Below, one piece after another: positions 25,197 to 28,228 of a stretch of DNA of 28,228 nt. The translations under genes and the position numbers were made by a program. The notes below the pieces were generated by a model. That model did no database searches. It saw only the letters and a list, made by a program, of their open reading frames with translations, and had not been told where the DNA came from. Source of the stretch: an uncultured Eubacterium sp. (GTDB lineage: Bacteria; Bacillota_A; Clostridia; Lachnospirales; Lachnospiraceae); assembly GCA_948468465.1 (NCBI GenBank), contig CAOKJJ010000054.1, positions 1-28,228 on the forward strand. Reading direction: 5' to 3'. Each line of letters starts with the position of its first letter. Position 1 is the first letter of the stretch.

Positions 25197-27347
25197 ATGG
25201 ATAAAATCAAAATATATGCATCGAAGCATGCTCTGCAGATTTGTTTTTTGGGAGGGGCGTTTTTAGGTGCAGTTTTATTTTTAGTGATTTATGGCTTTTG
25301 TCCGCTGGATGTAAGCAATGAGGCATATATTATCAATGAAGGAACAGATCTTCCAGGGTGCCTGATCATTTGGGATGCTTACCGGTATGCCGGATGGAAA
25401 GATGGAATTGGATTGTTTGATACATTAACTTATCCGAATACGACTTCCTTTCTATTAGCAGATATGGTTACGCTGCTGGGATTGTTTTTTAAAATCCTTT
25501 CGCCGCTTTTGCCGGAAACATTTCAGTATGTTGGAATATGGGGTATTTTATGTTTTATTCTGCAGGGAGGCTTTTCCGCCCTTATAATCAGAAAGTTTTC
25601 CGGTAATAATCTTATCAGTGTCCTGTTTTCAATGCCTTTTATCCTTGCTTCCACAGTAACTACAAAATTATTCTATCACCATGCGCAGGCAGGGCAGTGG
25701 GTACTGCTCATGGTGTTTGCCGTCTGGCTCTACCGTATTGACAAGGAGCACAGATGCGTCAAAGAATACATGATATGGGCAGCGGTTGGTTTGGTTACGG
25801 CAGGGGTTAATTTATATTTTTTACCGATGGTGGGTATGATATTGATCGGATACAGCGTGAACTGTATTTTACGTGACAGAAGATACATTCGGTCTTCATG
25901 GATCAGCCTGTGTTCTTATTTAGGGACCAGCGTGGCTTTTATTGCGGTTATGGGAGGATTTCATTCTAATTTTAGTATGGATGACAGTTATTATGCAGAG
26001 TATACAGATCGGCTGTATCGATGCGGTGCAAATCTAAATGCATTTTTTAACTCTTCGGGAATTGCGTTTTTCGGAAGAGCGATGGTCAATGCAAAAGATG
26101 GACAGGGAGAAGGGCATGCATATCTTGGCGCAGGTATGATCATTGCCCTGGCCGCAGCGTTAGCTTTTCGGATGACTGCGTTTATCTTGAAAAAAATGCG
26201 AAAAAATGTGGGAATGACAAAAAGCATAGAAAGCACAGAAAGCATAGAAAGCATAGAAAGCACAGAAATAGCAGGGCCGGAAAAAGCGGAGGCAGAACAA
26301 GCTGCACACAGCGGGCAGTATGGCCTGGGCGTTTCTTTAGCTGTTGTTTTTGTATTGAGCGTAATTGTGGGGATTGGGCCTACGCTTGCAATAAATGGGA
26401 GAGTAATCGGTTATCTTCCCTATCCGGATTTTATGATTAAGCTGTGGTGTAATTTCAGGTCAACGGGGCGTATGATTTGGCCGGCATTTTATGTAATCTA
26501 TATTTTTATTTACCGGACATTGTTTGGGTTTGACTACGGAAAGAGTGCGGTACGGAAATATTTTACAATCTCTTTGCTGGGGATTTGCTGTGTGGTTCAG
26601 GCTGTGGATTTGTCTCCTCATTTAGTGGCAAAACATAGTTATTTTGCACATGAGCAGGAGTTAAAAACGCCCATTCACGACGAGGCATGGTCTGTATTGG
26701 GTACAAATTATAAGCATATGGTGGTACTGCCGAATTCTTTAGTAAACCGTTCGGATGAGAGGAATATTCTTGCTAAAATAGCAATAGATTATAATTTGAC
26801 ATTGAATGATTATTATCTGGCAAGGCAGGATTTGCAGGACCAGACGCCGCTTTACCAGCAGAAATTCTCTGAATCCGAATTCGGAAAAGACACATTTTAT
26901 GTCATTCCTTATCATTATTTAGACGCATTTTTAGAATATGGCTTGCATTTTTATAAAATAGATGATTATATAGTTGCTGTAGAAGATGATATCTCTTCAC
27001 AGATTGCAAAAAAAGAGATAGATAAGGACTGGTTTCGTCAGGCCTCTTCTTCCAAGATGCGGTTTAACTATGAGGATATGGACTTTTCAGCGGTGTTTGA
27101 TCCCGTGTATTATTATTATTCCTATCCGGATTTGTGGAATCTTGACGCGGCAGATACGGATGCGTTGTTTGAGCATTTCATAAAGGTCGGTATGGAAGAA
27201 GGAAGACGGGCGAATCAAAGCTTTTCGCCGATGGCATATAAAGAGAAAAACGGTGATCTGCTGGATTGTTTTGGCAGTTCTTATCCTGCTTATTATAAGC
27301 ATTATGTAACGTATGGGATAAATGAGAACAGGCAGTGCGGTTTTTAA
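25197..27347 (+). CDS. GT-C-like membrane protein (DUF6311-type) with C-terminal YPDL-type repeats
   Basis: Predicted 716-residue polytopic protein. TM1 at about 14-34 precedes GFCPLDVSNEAYIINEGTDLPGCLIIWDAYRYAGWKDG-type loop and SPLLPETFQYVGIWGILCFILQGGFSALI, resembling DUF6311 GT-C-like proteins; about ten TM helices run to about residue 470. A cytoplasmic or loop insert near 340-375 has SIE/STE low-complexity repeats. An extracellular domain (about 480-630) ends in two YPDL-x-HYxxxGxxEGR-like repeats (634-714). A GAGGG lies about 9 bases before ATG 25197. It directly follows a GtrB-like GT2, so it probably transfers that sugar outside the cell; this is inference from context. It is the last gene before the terminator. 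Confidence 0.8.
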   Translation: MDKIKIYASKHALQICFLGGAFLGAVLFLVIYGFCPLDVSNEAYIINEGTDLPGCLIIWDAYRYAGWKDGIGLFDTLTYPNTTSFLLADMVTLLGLFFKILSPLLPETFQYVGIWGILCFILQGGFSALIIRKFSGNNLISVLFSMPFILASTVTTKLFYHHAQAGQWVLLMVFAVWLYRIDKEHRCVKEYMIWAAVGLVTAGVNLYFLPMVGMILIGYSVNCILRDRRYIRSSWISLCSYLGTSVAFIAVMGGFHSNFSMDDSYYAEYTDRLYRCGANLNAFFNSSGIAFFGRAMVNAKDGQGEGHAYLGAGMIIALAAALAFRMTAFILKKMRKNVGMTKSIESTESIESIESTEIAGPEKAEAEQAAHSGQYGLGVSLAVVFVLSVIVGIGPTLAINGRVIGYLPYPDFMIKLWCNFRSTGRMIWPAFYVIYIFIYRTLFGFDYGKSAVRKYFTISLLGICCVVQAVDLSPHLVAKHSYFAHEQELKTPIHDEAWSVLGTNYKHMVVLPNSLVNRSDERNILAKIAIDYNLTLNDYYLARQDLQDQTPLYQQKFSESEFGKDTFYVIPYHYLDAFLEYGLHFYKIDDYIVAVEDDISSQIAKKEIDKDWFRQASSSKMRFNYEDMDFSAVFDPVYYYYSYPDLWNLDAADTDALFEHFIKVGMEEGRRANQSFSPMAYKEKNGDLLDCFGSSYPAYYKHYVTYGINENRQCGF
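26223..26267 (+). repeat. Five tandem 9-base units coding S-I/T-E
   Basis: Five back-to-back 9-base units, AGCATAGAA or AGCACAGAA (T/C at one position), lie in frame in the GT-C-like gene and encode Ser-Ile/Thr-Glu. Because the unit is a multiple of three, slippage would change loop length but not the frame. The location is the insert between two hydrophobic regions. Confidence 0.8.
27096..27338 (+). repeat. Two divergent protein repeats of about 40 residues (YPDL-type)
   Basis: Residues about 634-672 (FDPVYYYYSYPDLWNLDAAD, ending HFIKVGMEEGRRAN) and about 676-714 (ending HYVTYGINENRQ) share the pattern F-x-x-x-x-Y-x-x-x-x-x-D-L, then H-[FY]-[IV]-x-x-G-[IM]-x-E. Tandem copies of this type are common in secreted or surface proteins of Firmicutes; fusion to a membrane GT-C-like protein is unusual. 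Confidence 0.6.
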
Positions 27348-27351
27348 TATA

Positions 27352-27386
27352 AAAAAGGCATGTGTAGCAGTGGCACATGCCTTTTT
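27352..27386 (+). terminator. Intrinsic terminator at the end of the polysaccharide cluster
   Basis: AAAAAGGCATGTG (27352-27364), a 9-base loop and CACATGCCTTTTT (27374-27386) form a perfect 13-bp stem ending in five T. It starts 4 bases after the last stop codon. The A run on the left lets it work on both strands. Confidence 0.9.
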
Positions 27387-27409
27387 CACAGGTATCTGAG
27401 TGAACGCCA

Positions 27410-27619
27410 TTGGTATGCTGTGCAATAATCTTTTTGAGGTACTTTTTTAGAATCATTGTCATTGGACTGGGAACACGGATGATCATGGGGTTTTCGCCGA
27501 CAATTTGGGCATCAAGCGACAGGACGTATTTGTTTTTTGGGGTTTGCCCTCATTGTGGATACACAGAGGGGCTTATTAATGGGCGGCTTAGATTGTGCAG
27601 CGCTGGAAAGAATACATGA
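27410..27619 (+). pseudogene. Possible remnant of a membrane-protein C-terminus
   Basis: An open frame of 69 codons begins with TTG, has no ribosome site, and lies between two terminators. It encodes a hydrophobic segment then GLGTRMIMGFSPTIWASSDRTYLFF, which looks to me like the periplasmic motif of multi-TM polysaccharide-locus proteins; the following CPHCGYTEGL does not fit it. I read it as a decayed fragment of a former downstream gene, with low certainty. It could also be a chance open frame. Confidence 0.3.
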
Positions 27620-27675
27620 AAACATCTATTTCAGCAGTCTATTGCATTTTAGAGTAGTATATATTATTTGATATA

Positions 27676-27705
27676 AAAAAGAGTGGCAGCAAGACCGCTC
27701 TTTTT
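27676..27705. terminator. Bidirectional intrinsic terminator
   Basis: AAAAAGAGTGG (27676-27686), loop of 8 bases, CCGCTCTTTTT (27695-27705): an 11-bp stem with one G-T wobble, with A and T runs on either side. It lies 15 bases beyond the stop of the minus-strand small gene, so it probably ends that gene, and it may also stop read-through from the left. Confidence 0.8.
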
Positions 27706-27720
27706 GTTTACCCGTAAATC

Positions 27721-27903
27721 TTAAAACATTTTTTCGATTTCCGATAAGTCAATAGCAAAAGTTGATAATTTCAGTTTTGCTATTTTTAACTGTCTTTCAA
27801 GTTCTTTATTTTCGGCTTTCTCATCGGCTTTAATCCTCATCAGATTGACGTAGTTGTCGATTGCAGCTTGCTTTTGTTCTTCCAGTGTCATTTCCTCGTT
27901 CAT
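27721..27903 (-). CDS. Small hypothetical protein, highly charged and helical
   Basis: Predicted 60-residue minus-strand protein (starts MNEEMTLEEQKQAAIDNYVN). The heptad-like Leu/Ile and high Lys/Glu content suggest one or two long helices. On the minus strand AAAGGAG lies 5 bases before the ATG (plus-strand 27909-27915), and another AGGAG just upstream, so it is a real gene. A terminator follows it. Similar short charged proteins are frequent in conjugative elements of gut Firmicutes, but I do not recognise the family and give no function. No membrane segment or signal peptide is seen. Confidence 0.75.
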   Translation of the reverse strand: MNEEMTLEEQKQAAIDNYVNLMRIKADEKAENKELERQLKIAKLKLSTFAIDLSEIEKMF

Positions 27904-28078
27904 TTTTGCTCCTTTCTCCTATTGGTTTTGTTTGCCCTCTGCCTTGTCGGTTATTAGCCCTTATTTTCTTCGGACAAATTATATTTTATTCCTTTATAAA
28001 GTAATCATCAATAGGTATTTGAAAAGAAATTAAATTATTTTTTCCCTTTTCGTTACTTTTCACGGGGTGGGGAAATTT

Positions 28079-28121
28079 AAGGCATCATAAGTAGAGGCTC
28101 TTTCGAGCCCCTACTTATGCC
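28079..28121. terminator. Long hairpin between two minus-strand genes
   Basis: GGCATCATAAGTAGAGGCTC, loop TTTC and GAGCCCCTACTTATGCC form an imperfect long stem (one A-C mismatch and a 3-base bulge). It lies about 40 bases beyond the stop of the partial minus-strand gene, so it may terminate that gene, or act in the leader of the small gene. The T tract is weak, so the call is tentative. Confidence 0.45.
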
Positions 28122-28161
28122 TTTCGTAATAAGCTATAGCAGACAGGTGCATAATCAAACC

Positions 28162-28228
28162 TTATCCTGCTGCCGGAACATCCAAAACCGTGTCCATATC
28201 AGAAAGTTCAGCTTTTGCCTTAGCCGGC
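28162..28228 (-). CDS. C-terminal end of an unidentified protein (partial, runs off the window)
   Basis: The minus strand has an open frame from the window edge to TAA at 28162-28164, ending AELSDMDTVLDVPAAG. Only 21 complete codons are visible, so no family can be named. Frame, the hairpin downstream and the small gene in the same direction support a real gene; its product is unknown. Confidence 0.4.
   Translation of the reverse strand, partial: PAKAKAELSDMDTVLDVPAAG

Noticed and set aside
1..28228. CRISPR arrays, tRNA or rRNA genes, insertion-sequence transposases
   Set aside because: I saw no regular direct repeats with spacers, no tRNA cloverleaf, and no transposase-like protein.

Overview
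The window is almost entirely one long plus-strand gene cluster for building, exporting and decorating a cell-surface polysaccharide. Strong AGGAGG-type ribosome sites, moderate base composition and gene style suggest a gut Clostridia, most likely Lachnospiraceae. This is inference: there is no rRNA or other taxonomic marker here. From about 145 to 27347 the genes overlap or sit less than 70 bases apart, with no terminator visible until 27352-27386, so they probably form one operon. Most of the ribosome-site evidence is best read start by start in the entries.

Layout. 1-489: a near-promoter 15-bp palindrome and a small XRE-type regulator whose stop overlaps the first glycosyltransferase. 479-4808: four glycosyltransferases (GT4, GT2, GT2, GT4). 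4811-8260: a Wzm-like permease, a Wzt-like ATPase with a C-terminal sugar-binding-type domain, and a methyltransferase with a C-terminal coiled coil; together these resemble the export and chain-termination machinery of ABC-dependent O-antigen systems. 8293-11425: a two-domain GT2-GT4 enzyme and an extended short-chain dehydrogenase. 11439-18249: a membrane-glycosylation block with a YfhO-like GT-C protein (interrupted by an in-frame TAA), a DPM1/GtrB-like GT2, a second GT-C protein (frameshifted at a run of nine G), and a flippase-like membrane protein. 18251-20309: a GT4 and a zinc-ribbon methyltransferase. 20353-24249: rfbF, rfbH and a YerE-like thiamin-diphosphate enzyme, a set expected to make a CDP-linked 3,6-dideoxy sugar with a two-carbon branch. 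24215-27347: a second DPM1/GtrB-like GT2 and a GT-C-like membrane protein with an unusual repeat tail. After the terminator come a possible gene remnant and, on the minus strand, a small ORF and the end of another gene; these look like a different neighbourhood, possibly a mobile element.

Working model (inference): cytoplasmic GTs build a lipid-linked glycan, the coiled-coil methyltransferase caps it, and Wzm/Wzt exports it after recognising the cap. Polyprenyl-phosphate-linked monosaccharides made by the two GtrB-like enzymes are flipped and added outside the membrane by GT-C proteins. Two of the three GT-C genes are off in this sequence, one by a reversible-looking poly-G slip, which suggests on/off variation of surface decoration. 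No initiating polyprenyl-phosphate sugar transferase and no CDP-glucose 4,6-dehydratase is visible, so those steps must be encoded elsewhere.
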